Source: JAXLVB01 sp046329195 (GTDB lineage Bacteria; Bacteroidota; Bacteroidia; Cytophagales; Spirosomataceae). Taken from it: a stretch of 64,000 bases of DNA. The position numbers were made by a program, and so were the translations under genes. The DNA is taken from NCBI GenBank assembly GCA_046329195.1, contig JAXLVB010000002.1:372001-436000 (forward strand), read 5' to 3'. This document shows, piece by piece, positions 35,987 through 44,074 of this stretch (positions are counted from its first letter, which is position 1; each line of letters opens with the position of its first letter). The notes under the pieces are model-generated. The model made no database searches, was not told the origin of the DNA, and worked only from the letters and a program-made list of their open reading frames with translations.

Positions 35987-36261
35987 GGTAGCTTAGTAAC
36001 TTCTTGTTAAGAGTTATCAGTGACTCGCTATTCGTAGCATTCAAACCATTACGAACCCCAACGATGGTAGTGATAACAGAAGTTTGTTCTAAACAGGTAC
36101 CCAGTACCAATAAAATAAGAAAAGCACAGCCAGAGGCATTTCTGTCTCAAACTATGCCTTTTATGCGTTAGTTGTTGAGAGTTGTGTAATGACTTTGTTC
36201 AGCCAATAATCAAGCACAGCCACGAGTTGCTAATGCTACCTCACAACAAGCTAACAACTCG

Positions 36262-36459
36262 TTAATTTTCGTCCATTCCTTTTTGGATTTCCTTCTTGAT
36301 GTCGTTTTGAGCATCTTTGAATTCCTTAATCCCTTTACCTAACCCACGCATGAGTTCAGGCAATTTACGACCTCCGAACAACAAAAGAATTACCAAGCCA
36401 ATGAGGATGATTTCGCCTGTACCTAAGTTAAAAATGAGCGGAATTATGTTTAGTTCCAT
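36262..36459 (-). CDS. tatA: Sec-independent translocase subunit TatA/TatE
   Basis: 65 residues: one membrane helix (about 15-28, EIILIGLVILLLFGGRKLPE) followed by the FGxxKLPEL hinge, then an amphipathic helix (LMRGLGKGIKEFKDA) and a charged tail. Forms the pore of twin-arginine translocation in the inner membrane. A TATCTTTG -7-like box lies at 36485-36492 on the minus strand, 26 bases upstream; no clear -33. It precedes gatA on the same strand with a 275-base gap. Confidence 0.92.
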   Translation of the reverse strand: MELNIIPLIFNLGTGEIILIGLVILLLFGGRKLPELMRGLGKGIKEFKDAQNDIKKEIQKGMDEN

Positions 36460-36622
36460 GATAATGATGAGGTTTAAAAGGTCTCAAAGATAGATAAAAA
36501 TTTCAGAGCTTGGATGGTTTTTACGACAAAACGTTTAAATCTGCTCATTTACGACACCTTACAACAGGTCATTGTTTGAGCAAATCCTGTTCAAAACCAT
36601 CTAATTTGACCGTCATATCGGT

Positions 36623-37051
36623 TTATGTATGCGATTGTAACTCGCCACGTTCCCAAGCCAGAAAATCATCAATATCTTCTTGAATTGACTTAAAAATCCA
36701 TAGAATCAAGGTGACATCGTCGGTAAACCCTAAGACGGGGATGATGTCGGGAATGACGTCTATGGGTGACACAAAGTAAATTAATCCTGCGATAATCTTT
36801 ATCAGGCTCTTCCATGGTATAACACGGTACTCGCCCGAAATGTAGGCTTTTAACAAACGACCCAACACCAACAGGCGTTCTTGGAACTTTTTGAAGGTAT
36901 CGCCCCCCAAACTACTGCTTTTCGCCAACGACTGACGAATCAGCTCTAACAAACTGCTTTTGTTGTGTGCATAACGGTCGGCTTGCTGTGTAGCACGCTT
37001 AAAGAAAATAGATTTGAGCACTCGGGTTATTAAATCTTCTTGGTTAGGCAT
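36623..37051 (-). CDS. YkvA/DUF1232 family membrane protein
   Basis: 142 residues. The DUF1232 core IAGLIYFVSPIDVIPDIIPV with GFTDDVTLI after it is clear at about 87-115; the N-terminal 80 residues are helical and basic. Small membrane-associated proteins of unknown function, widespread in bacteria. Same strand as tatA, with a 163-base gap. Confidence 0.88.
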   Translation of the reverse strand: MPNQEDLITRVLKSIFFKRATQQADRYAHNKSSLLELIRQSLAKSSSLGGDTFKKFQERLLVLGRLLKAYISGEYRVIPWKSLIKIIAGLIYFVSPIDVIPDIIPVLGFTDDVTLILWIFKSIQEDIDDFLAWERGELQSHT

Positions 37052-37464
37052 GGTGTGTTAGACTGGTTATAGGAAATTGTTAAAAACCAAGCTAAAAATA
37101 ATGGTCTTATAAATGACCGCAAAACGAATTATGATGGAGGGTTATTGTGATGGTATTAATGATAGCATTTACGGGATAATGGTTTGAATCATATAGAAAG
37201 ACAGAAACCTCAATGTCAGGTATAGAAATGCCGTGGAAGAAATGGAGGAAGGGTACCTTTTTCTGCACATGAATAGTGTTACTGATTGTTCGATTCTCCT
37301 TTAAATTAGCTATCTCTCGGTAGTTTGTAAAGCATTACTCCGTACCAAATCAGAACGAACCTACACTTAATACAAAACAATTCGATGAAAATCTATAATT
37401 TTGTCAGCCGAAGCGACTTGCGCTCCATAATTCAAAACCGCAATTTTTTAACTTAGCTGATTGT
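37052..37464. other. Divergent intergenic region between DUF1232 gene and mdh
   Basis: 413 bases with no supported gene. A TAATTTTG -7-like box at 37396-37403 lies 62 bases before the mdh ATG, without a TTG at the expected distance. No hairpin stands out. Confidence 0.5.
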
Positions 37465-38400
37465 ATGAAAATAACTGTAGTAGGTGCAGGTGCTGTGGGT
37501 GCCACCACTGCCGACAACATCGCCCGCAAAGAATTGGCCGATGAAGTAGTATTGCTTGATATTAAAGAAGGTCTTTCGGAAGGAAAGTCCCTTGATATGT
37601 TTCAAACTGCTGCTTTGTTGGGTTTTGATACCACGTTGACTGGCTCAACGAATGATTACTCAAAAACAGCGAATTCTGACGTAGTTGTAATTACTTCTGG
37701 CTTGCCTCGTAAGCCAGGTATGACTCGTGAAGAATTAATTGGCATCAATGCTGGTATTGTAAAAACAGTAGTTACCAATATCCTTAACTATTCTCCTAAT
37801 GCTATTTTAGTGATTGTGTCGAACCCAATGGACACAATGACTTACCTTACCCTCAAGACTTCGGGCTTGCCTAAAAACCGTGTAATCGGGATGGGTGGCA
37901 CTTTGGACAGCGCTCGCTTTAAGTGCTATTTGTCGTTGGCTATGAACGTTTCGCCTAACGATATTCACGGCACAGTAATCGGTGGCCACGGCGACACTAC
38001 CATGATTCCTTTGAAGCGTTTGGCTACTTGGAGTGGCGTGCCGGTTTCTAACTTCTTGGCAGATGACGTACTCAACAAAGTAGTGGCCGACACCATGGTG
38101 GGTGGAGCTACTTTGACAGGTTTGTTAGGCACATCGGCTTGGTATGCTCCTGGCGCAGCGGCAGCAGCATTGGTAGAAGCTATCGTACGTGACGAAAAGC
38201 GCATCATGCCTTGCTGTGTATCGCTTGAAGGCGAATACGGACAGTCTGACATTTGCTTGGGAGTACCTGTGGTGTTAGGCAAAAACGGCTGGGAAAAAAT
38301 CGTTGATTACAACTTGAACGACGAAGAAAAAGCTTTGTTCGAGAAATCAGCGGCTGCCGTTCGCAATATGAATAACGTATTGGCTACCTTGAGTTTGTAG
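37465..38400 (+). CDS. mdh: Malate dehydrogenase (NAD, LDH-like)
   Basis: 311 residues. The Rossmann start MKITVVGAGAVGATTADNIA binds NAD, with the acidic residue in LLDIKEG selecting NAD over NADP. R82 and R88 in GLPRKPGMTREEL mark malate over lactate specificity, and H175 in GGHGDTTM is the catalytic base. Interconverts malate and oxaloacetate in the TCA cycle, supplying oxaloacetate to reactions such as that of PckA. Monocistronic by position. Confidence 0.96.
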   Translation: MKITVVGAGAVGATTADNIARKELADEVVLLDIKEGLSEGKSLDMFQTAALLGFDTTLTGSTNDYSKTANSDVVVITSGLPRKPGMTREELIGINAGIVKTVVTNILNYSPNAILVIVSNPMDTMTYLTLKTSGLPKNRVIGMGGTLDSARFKCYLSLAMNVSPNDIHGTVIGGHGDTTMIPLKRLATWSGVPVSNFLADDVLNKVVADTMVGGATLTGLLGTSAWYAPGAAAAALVEAIVRDEKRIMPCCVSLEGEYGQSDICLGVPVVLGKNGWEKIVDYNLNDEEKALFEKSAAAVRNMNNVLATLSL

Positions 38401-38523
38401 TCTTTTCTTTTTGAGATGAGAGGTGAGAGATTAAAGGTAAACAGTTGAATTAGGTTTTATTTCCCATTCTTCTTTTCCCAGTCTTTTTTCTTACCTCTCA
38501 TTTCTTAATCTTCTCTTTTCTCT

Positions 38524-38898
38524 CTAAGGTGCAAATTCTACTTTAGTAACTAAGTACTTTGAGTCGCCCATCCAGAAAAAGCGATAGAGGTGCTCGTTGT
38601 AGTGTAGTTTGACCCGCTTTCCTGAAATAACAGCTTCTTCGAGGCGTTGGACTACTGCTGAGTCATCGGGGTACACCGTAAACTGCCAAATCTGAGGGGT
38701 CATGTTACCCGTTTGACCCGAAAAACCGCCCACATTGAGTTCTCCTTCATAGGTTTTGAAGACGTATCCTCGATGGCTGAACTTCGAGACAGTTCCGGCA
38801 CGGTCGCCTTCGCTATAGACAAATTGGGTGAGGCCAAAGGCCACAAGACCTACTAAAACAATAATCACCAATAGGGTTACAGCTATTTTGCGAAGCAT
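38524..38898 (-). CDS. Conserved membrane-anchored protein of unknown function
   Basis: 124 residues: one N-terminal membrane helix (about 5-27) and a small beta-rich extracytoplasmic domain (HRGYVFKTYEGELNVGGF, then IWQFTVYPDDS and VKLHYNEHLYRFFWMGDSKY). Similar short proteins are frequent in Bacteroidota and are sometimes mislabelled 6-phosphogluconate dehydrogenase; nothing of that enzyme is present. It follows the DoxX-like gene by 11 bases, so it is the last gene of a three-gene operon. Confidence 0.75.
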   Translation of the reverse strand: MLRKIAVTLLVIIVLVGLVAFGLTQFVYSEGDRAGTVSKFSHRGYVFKTYEGELNVGGFSGQTGNMTPQIWQFTVYPDDSAVVQRLEEAVISGKRVKLHYNEHLYRFFWMGDSKYLVTKVEFAP

Positions 38899-38909
38899 AA
38901 TGAGTTGGA

Positions 38910-39518
38910 TTATGGGTTGGAGGGCAAGTTAGTATTTTTTTGTTTACGACGCTGCCAAACCTGACAAGTCACTGTCAGCACCAGACCGATGAGTACCAGT
39001 CCATACGACAGTGGAGCCGAATAGCGTACCGTAAAAGTAGAAAGCAAAATCACTCCGATACTTCCTATCCAAAGTAAGTCGAATTGAGGATAGCGGCGTA
39101 TGAGACTTGGTGGAAGAGCAGGCGTAGTGTTATCTACAAAGAGAAATTTTAGTTTGGGGAAGTCGTGTGCTAACAAAATGCCGTTGAGCACCAACAGGAA
39201 AAAATTAACGTAAGGAGTACCCTGCCATTCTAACGAAACGGTTACGACAAAGATACACAGAAGCATCGGAAACAGCATCACTGCCCCCAAAGTAGCAAAA
39301 CGTTGGGTCAACAACAGCAGTCCTACAATGATTTGAGTATAGGCTATGAAGCGAGCAAACAGCCCTAATCCGTATTGTACCAGTCGTTCTTCGAGCCAAG
39401 GTGGACCGATTAGCCCAGGAAACATCGCTCCATACAGGTAATAGATTTTGGCCATCCCTGCTGTAAAGAAAATCAAGCCTAAAAAGGCTCGAATTCCAAC
39501 AATGAACTTACCATACAT
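38910..39518 (-). CDS. DoxX-like four-helix membrane protein
   Basis: 202 residues with five to six hydrophobic segments; the first part (AFLGLIFFTAGMAKI, AYTQIIVGLLLLTQRFATLG) resembles the DoxX/MauE membrane family. Function unknown; some relatives act in redox or heme-related processes. Only one base separates it from the ABC permease gene upstream and 11 bases from the gene downstream. Confidence 0.65.
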   Translation of the reverse strand: MYGKFIVGIRAFLGLIFFTAGMAKIYYLYGAMFPGLIGPPWLEERLVQYGLGLFARFIAYTQIIVGLLLLTQRFATLGAVMLFPMLLCIFVVTVSLEWQGTPYVNFFLLVLNGILLAHDFPKLKFLFVDNTTPALPPSLIRRYPQFDLLWIGSIGVILLSTFTVRYSAPLSYGLVLIGLVLTVTCQVWQRRKQKNTNLPSNP

Positions 39519-39519
39519 C

Positions 39520-40764
39520 TTACTTGGAGCGAATAGCTATTACGGGGTCGAGGTTTGAGGCCATCATAGCTGGAATAATACCTGATAGCAGTCCAATAAA
39601 ACTCGCAACACCTAAGCCAATCATGATGTTTTGGGCAGAAAGCACGATGTCGAGGCTACCCAAATTGACAAACGACAGCAGATAGACCAAAAAGATACCT
39701 ACCAAACCACCAATCAAACTCAGAAAAACGGCTTCAAACAAAAATTGGAATAAAATGAAGTAGTTTTTGGCTCCCAGCGATTTCTGAATACCAATGATAT
39801 TGGTGCGCTCTTTGACCGACACAAACATGATATTGGCTATACCAAAACCGCCTACCAGCATCGAAAAACTACCGATGATCCACCCCGCCAAGTTGAGCAC
39901 TCCAAAGAGTGACTGAATCGCATCGGCGGCGGCTTCTACCTTATTGATGGCAAAATTATCTTTAGCCGTTGGTTTTAGTCCTCTGCGAGCACGCATTAGC
40001 CCTGTGATTTCGCTGGTAAGTTGCTCCAAATTAGTATCATCTGGAAAACCTTTTATGGCAATATCTATATCTGGATTGCCACCTTGGTACAAGCGGGCAA
40101 ACGTAGGAAAGGGTATTAAAATCTTGATGTCGGGATTTCCTCCAAAGTCCAGTAAGCTTTCGCCTTTGCGCTCTTGTACGCCTACACAAAGGAACTTTTG
40201 ACCGCTCAATTTAAACTCCCTGCCTACGGGGTCCAGATTGGGGAATAAGGAACTCGCTACCTCGTCGCCCAACACCGCAACGTTGCGAGCCGCATCTATC
40301 TCTTGCGACACAAAATACCGACCATTGGCAATGGGCACTTCCGAGATTTGGTTGTAGCCCAATGTAATTCCTTGGATAAGAGCCTCAAAGCTATTATTGC
40401 CGTTCTTGACGGTGGTACCCCCTTTAAAGTCCATCGCACAAATGGCTTGGGAGCTTTCGAGGTTTTTTTCGAGGTATTTAAACTCCGAAAACTTCGTATT
40501 AGGTCGTCGGAAGTATTCCCACCAAGCAAAGGTACCATTCCCAAAAAACCACGGCCATTTCTGAACATACACTACTTGATTTCCAATAAAGTCAAGGCTT
40601 TGGCGGATATTTCGGTTGAGCGAGTCAACCATAGTTAATACCGCTATGATAGCGAATATACCTACCGTTACGCCCAAAAGAGAGAGAGCAGTACGTAAGA
40701 TATTCGACCGAAGGGCTTGCCAAGCAAAACGAAAACTCTCAAGGGTGAGTCGTAGAAATTTCAT
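39520..40764 (-). CDS. MacB/FtsX-like ABC transporter permease
   Basis: 414 residues with the MacB-type plan: one N-terminal membrane helix (about 20-45, in NILRTALSLLGVTVGIFAII), a large periplasmic domain (about 55-275) and three C-terminal helices (NIMFVSVKERTNIIGIQKSL precedes the second). Such permeases work with an ATPase, often in export of lipoproteins, antibiotics or peptides. No ATPase gene is adjacent, so its partner is encoded elsewhere. First gene of the operon with the two small membrane proteins. Confidence 0.85.
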   Translation of the reverse strand: MKFLRLTLESFRFAWQALRSNILRTALSLLGVTVGIFAIIAVLTMVDSLNRNIRQSLDFIGNQVVYVQKWPWFFGNGTFAWWEYFRRPNTKFSEFKYLEKNLESSQAICAMDFKGGTTVKNGNNSFEALIQGITLGYNQISEVPIANGRYFVSQEIDAARNVAVLGDEVASSLFPNLDPVGREFKLSGQKFLCVGVQERKGESLLDFGGNPDIKILIPFPTFARLYQGGNPDIDIAIKGFPDDTNLEQLTSEITGLMRARRGLKPTAKDNFAINKVEAAADAIQSLFGVLNLAGWIIGSFSMLVGGFGIANIMFVSVKERTNIIGIQKSLGAKNYFILFQFLFEAVFLSLIGGLVGIFLVYLLSFVNLGSLDIVLSAQNIMIGLGVASFIGLLSGIIPAMMASNLDPVIAIRSK

Positions 40765-41126
40765 AGGTCAGGTACAAAAACGATAAATGGAAAAACATGG
40801 ACTTTTCGCAAGTTAAAAGTAGGTTCAATTTTTTATTCCTAAAAACCGATTATGACTAACTCACTTTTTTGGGTTTAAGTGGCAATTTTGTGGTTCTGAA
40901 CGGCATGCTCAAATGTGGAAGCTATCGCCCCAGCGGGGTTATGTACAACCTCCTTTCGCCCTAAAACCTCTAATTTGCTAGCAGAATAAGGCAGATTAAT
41001 CCATCTTCAAGACATTTTTATCATCTAAGCATAAAAAATCGTCTAATGCTTGCACCAAAACGGAAAAAGTGTTATTATCTTTGCGCCTCATAAAAAGTTA
41101 GCATTCAAACAGTTGAGAATCCCGAT
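40765..41126. other. Divergent intergenic region containing the queA promoter
   Basis: 362 bases without a supported gene. The right end holds the queA promoter (41050-41083). The left part, upstream of the permease gene on the other strand, has no clear consensus promoter. Confidence 0.5.
41050..41083 (+). promoter_or_regulatory. queA promoter
   Basis: TTG at 41050-41052 and TATCTTTG at 41076-41083 with a 23-base spacer; the -7 box is followed by CGCC, as in many strong Bacteroidota promoters. The ATG is 43 bases beyond the -7 box. Confidence 0.6.
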
Positions 41127-42173
41127 ATGAAGCTATCCGAATTTAAGTTCGACCTACCGCAAAGTCTTATTGCCCTCTATCCGCCCGAAAGCCGTGATGG
41201 CGCTCGCATGATGGTAGTTAACCGAAAAGACAAAACCATTGAACACAAGATGTTCACGGATATTGTAAACTACTTTGGCGACGGTGACGTGATGGTGGTA
41301 AACGATACCAAAGTGTTTCCGGCACGCTTGTATGGAAACAAAGAAAAAACTGGTGCCAAAATAGAAGTTTTCTTGCTTAGGGAGCTCAACCGTGAGCATC
41401 GTCTTTGGGATGTATTGGTGGATCCAGCTCGTAAAATCAGGGTAGGTAATAAGCTGTATTTTGGTGATAGTGACCTAGTTGCCGAAGTTATTGACAATAC
41501 AACGTCGAGAGGGCGTACGATTCGGTTTTTGTATGAAGGCTCGCACGAAGACTTCATGAAAACGGTTCACGAAATGGGTGAAACACCACTACCTCGTGAA
41601 ATCAAACGTAAGGTAGAACCCTTTGACCGTGAGCGCTTTCAAACCATTTTTGCCGATAAAATTGGTGCTGTAGCAGCTCCGACTGCAGCACTTCACTTCA
41701 CCAAAAACATTGTTCGTCGCTTAGAAATCAAAGGGGTTCATTTTGCACCCTTGACCCTACACATTGGCTTGGGTACGTTTCGTCAAGTGGACGTAGAAGA
41801 CCTGACTAAGCACAAAACCGACTCTGAAAACTACGCTATTCCTCAAAAAACAGCTGATATGGTGAACGATTCGCTTGACAAAAACCGTCGGGTATTGGCT
41901 GTAGGAACTACCGTTCTGAAAGCATTAGAGTCATCAGTATCAGCCAATAGCCGCTTGAAGCCAGTAGAAGGATGGACGGACAAGTTTATTTTTCCGCCTT
42001 ACGATTTCAAAATCGCCAATGCGCTGTTGACCAATATGCACTTGCCAGAATCTATTTTGTTGATGATGACGTCGGCATTTGGTGGGTATGAGTTCATCCA
42101 ACAAGCCTATGAAGTAGCCATCAAAGAAGAATACAAGTTCTTTACCTACGGCGATGTAATGCTTATTCTGTAA
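41127..42173 (+). CDS. queA: S-adenosylmethionine:tRNA ribosyltransferase-isomerase
   Basis: 348 residues. Transfers and isomerises the ribose of S-adenosylmethionine onto 7-aminomethyl-7-deazaguanine in tRNA, making epoxyqueuosine. The start MKLSEFKFDLPQSLIALYPP, the segment VMVVNDTKVFPARLYG, the region VAAPTAALHFT and THIGLGTF-like HIGLGTFRQVDVEDL are diagnostic. Length typical. Preceded by a good promoter and followed by a hairpin. Confidence 0.96.
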   Translation: MKLSEFKFDLPQSLIALYPPESRDGARMMVVNRKDKTIEHKMFTDIVNYFGDGDVMVVNDTKVFPARLYGNKEKTGAKIEVFLLRELNREHRLWDVLVDPARKIRVGNKLYFGDSDLVAEVIDNTTSRGRTIRFLYEGSHEDFMKTVHEMGETPLPREIKRKVEPFDRERFQTIFADKIGAVAAPTAALHFTKNIVRRLEIKGVHFAPLTLHIGLGTFRQVDVEDLTKHKTDSENYAIPQKTADMVNDSLDKNRRVLAVGTTVLKALESSVSANSRLKPVEGWTDKFIFPPYDFKIANALLTNMHLPESILLMMTSAFGGYEFIQQAYEVAIKEEYKFFTYGDVMLIL

Positions 42174-42270
42174 AGAGCACTTTTAATAGGCGAAATCGTC
42201 AGTAAATCGCAGATAAAAATAACGGTGGCTTGCCACCTACTAATTTTGAGTAAGTGCCTTATATCAAATC

Positions 42271-42315
42271 AATCGTAAGTCGTAAGGAAATTCCTGCATG
42301 GCTTACGATTTTTTG
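42271..42315 (+). terminator. Terminator of queA
   Basis: Arms 42271-42279 and 42302-42310 (AATCGTAAG / CTTACGATT) with a 22-base loop and TTTTG after the stem. It lies between queA and ispD. Confidence 0.55.
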
Positions 42316-42328
42316 TTGATACCTCACT

Positions 42329-43024
42329 ATGAGCGTAGAATCACCTCAATATGTCATTATTGTAGCGGGTGGTAGTGGTAGTCGTATGGGCACTACTACA
42401 CCCAAGCAATTTTTGCTGCTCAACGGACAGCCTATTCTGAGTTATACTATTCAGGCGTTTTTGCGTTATTCGCCTACTATTCAGGTTATTTTGGTGTTAC
42501 CAGCCGAGCAAATAGCCGTTTGGGAATCGCTCGCTCCGCCTCATCCATCGGTACAAATTACGACGGGTGGCGCAACTCGGTTTCAAAGTGTTCAGAATGG
42601 ACTGAATTGTATTGAAGGGCAAAATGGTTTAGTGGCTGTGCATGATGGAGTACGTCCGTTTATCTCGCCGGCTATCATTCAAAAAAGTTTTGAAACAGCT
42701 GCACAGTTGGGTACAGCGGTGGTGAGCGTACCTTCTAAAGATTCGGTGCGACTGCTGGATGCAACTGGGCATAATCAAGCCGTGGACCGCAGTACTGTTC
42801 GCTTGATTCAAACACCCCAAACGTTTCAGGTATCTGTATTAAAAAAAGCCTTTCAAACACCAGAGTTACCTATTTTTACAGACGATGCCAGTGTAGCCGA
42901 AGCAGCAGGATTTCGCATTCATCTCATTGAAGGAGCTTACGAAAACATCAAAATTACCACCCCCGAAGATTTAGTTTGGGCCGAAGCGTTTGTTCATAAT
43001 CACTTACGTTCTTATGAAGAATAG
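42329..43024 (+). CDS. ispD: 2-C-methyl-D-erythritol 4-phosphate cytidylyltransferase
   Basis: 231 residues. The nucleotide-binding start VAGGSGSRMGTTTPKQFLLL, the segment VAVHDGVRPFIS and TDDASVAEAAGF identify IspD, which joins CTP to methylerythritol phosphate in the non-mevalonate isoprenoid pathway. The stop overlaps the ATG of meaB by 11 bases, so both are read from one message. Confidence 0.95.
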   Translation: MSVESPQYVIIVAGGSGSRMGTTTPKQFLLLNGQPILSYTIQAFLRYSPTIQVILVLPAEQIAVWESLAPPHPSVQITTGGATRFQSVQNGLNCIEGQNGLVAVHDGVRPFISPAIIQKSFETAAQLGTAVVSVPSKDSVRLLDATGHNQAVDRSTVRLIQTPQTFQVSVLKKAFQTPELPIFTDDASVAEAAGFRIHLIEGAYENIKITTPEDLVWAEAFVHNHLRSYEE

Positions 43025-43997
43025 ACTTTCAAGAGAGGAGTATATTACGGGCATCCGAGCTGGTAATCGAGTGGTGCTCAGTAGAGCTATTACCCTCATT
43101 GAAAGTACCTTACCTCAAGATAAAGCCCTTGCCTATGAAGTACTCGAAGCCCTCTTGCCACAAACAGGCAAGTCTATTCGTATTGGCATTACGGGGGTGC
43201 CAGGCGTAGGCAAAAGTACTTTTATCGAAGCTTTTGGCGAGTACTTGACGTCATTGCCGAAGAAAATAGCCGTTTTAGCCATTGACCCTAGTAGTCCACT
43301 CAGCAAAGGAAGTATCTTAGGCGACAAAACTCGGATGGAGAGCCTTGCTCGGAATCACCTTGCCTATATACGCCCTACGGCGGCAGGCAGCTCTTTGGGA
43401 GGCGTAGCACACAAGACTCGAGAAACAATGCTCTTGTGCGAAGCCGCTGGTTTTGAGGTGATTCTTGTAGAAACAGTGGGAGTAGGCCAGTCCGAAATAT
43501 TAGTCAAAGGGATGGTGGACTTTTTCTTATTACTGATGCTAGCAGGCGCTGGTGACGAGCTTCAGGGTATCAAAAAAGGCATTATGGAAATGGCTGATGT
43601 ACTGGCCATTACCAAAGCTGATGGCGACAATTTGACCAAAGCCCAACGAGCACAAGCTGAATACCAAAGTGCTTTGCATTTGTTTCCACCAAGCGGTACA
43701 GGGTGGTTTCCGCAGGTAGTTACCTGCTCGGCACTAACTCATGAGGGTATTGATACGTTATGGAAATTGATCGAGCAACACCACGCTTTGATGCTCCAAA
43801 ATGGGCATTTTATCCAAAATCGGCAAGCTCAACAACTCGAATGGATGCATTCTTACATTCGTCAAACGTTAGAAGAGAGGTTTTACCAACATCCCAGCGT
43901 ACAGCAGCGCTTGGGTCAGGTGAGCCAACAGGTGCAACAAGGTGAAATACTACCGATACGTGCAGCCTCAGAACTTTTACGTAATTTTGCCCTGTAA
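43014..43997 (+). CDS. meaB: MeaB/ArgK-type GTPase, methylmalonyl-CoA mutase chaperone
   Basis: From the ATG at 43014 (MKNRLSREEYITGI) 327 residues; the earlier ATG at 42990 would extend the overlap with ispD to 35 bases. P-loop GVPGVGKST at 61-69, then AIDPSSPLSKGSILGDKTRM, ETVGVGQSE and the guanine motif TKAD are typical. MeaB guards adenosylcobalamin-dependent methylmalonyl-CoA mutase, loading cofactor and preventing inactivation. The mutase genes are not in the window. It overlaps ispD by 11 bases. Confidence 0.93.
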   Translation: MKNRLSREEYITGIRAGNRVVLSRAITLIESTLPQDKALAYEVLEALLPQTGKSIRIGITGVPGVGKSTFIEAFGEYLTSLPKKIAVLAIDPSSPLSKGSILGDKTRMESLARNHLAYIRPTAAGSSLGGVAHKTRETMLLCEAAGFEVILVETVGVGQSEILVKGMVDFFLLLMLAGAGDELQGIKKGIMEMADVLAITKADGDNLTKAQRAQAEYQSALHLFPPSGTGWFPQVVTCSALTHEGIDTLWKLIEQHHALMLQNGHFIQNRQAQQLEWMHSYIRQTLEERFYQHPSVQQRLGQVSQQVQQGEILPIRAASELLRNFAL

Positions 43998-44074
43998 TTG
44001 ATAGGTATCTTTACCCTTTTCAAACCGATTAGAACCGTTGCGTGAGCAAAACTTGCTCCATGATATTGTAACAC

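Noticed and set aside
38416..38501. Inverted 9-bp arms ATGAGAGGT/ACCTCTCAT between mdh and the next gene
   Set aside because: Loop of 68 bases; too distant to be a standard terminator, though the intervening pyrimidine-rich stretch is unusual.
41127..41399. Minus-strand frames opposite queA
   Set aside because: Shadows of the queA reading frame with no signal or motif.
42241..42248. TAATTTTG box between queA and ispD as an ispD promoter
   Set aside because: No TTG at 17-23 bases upstream; the queA terminator follows it, so it is unlikely to be used.
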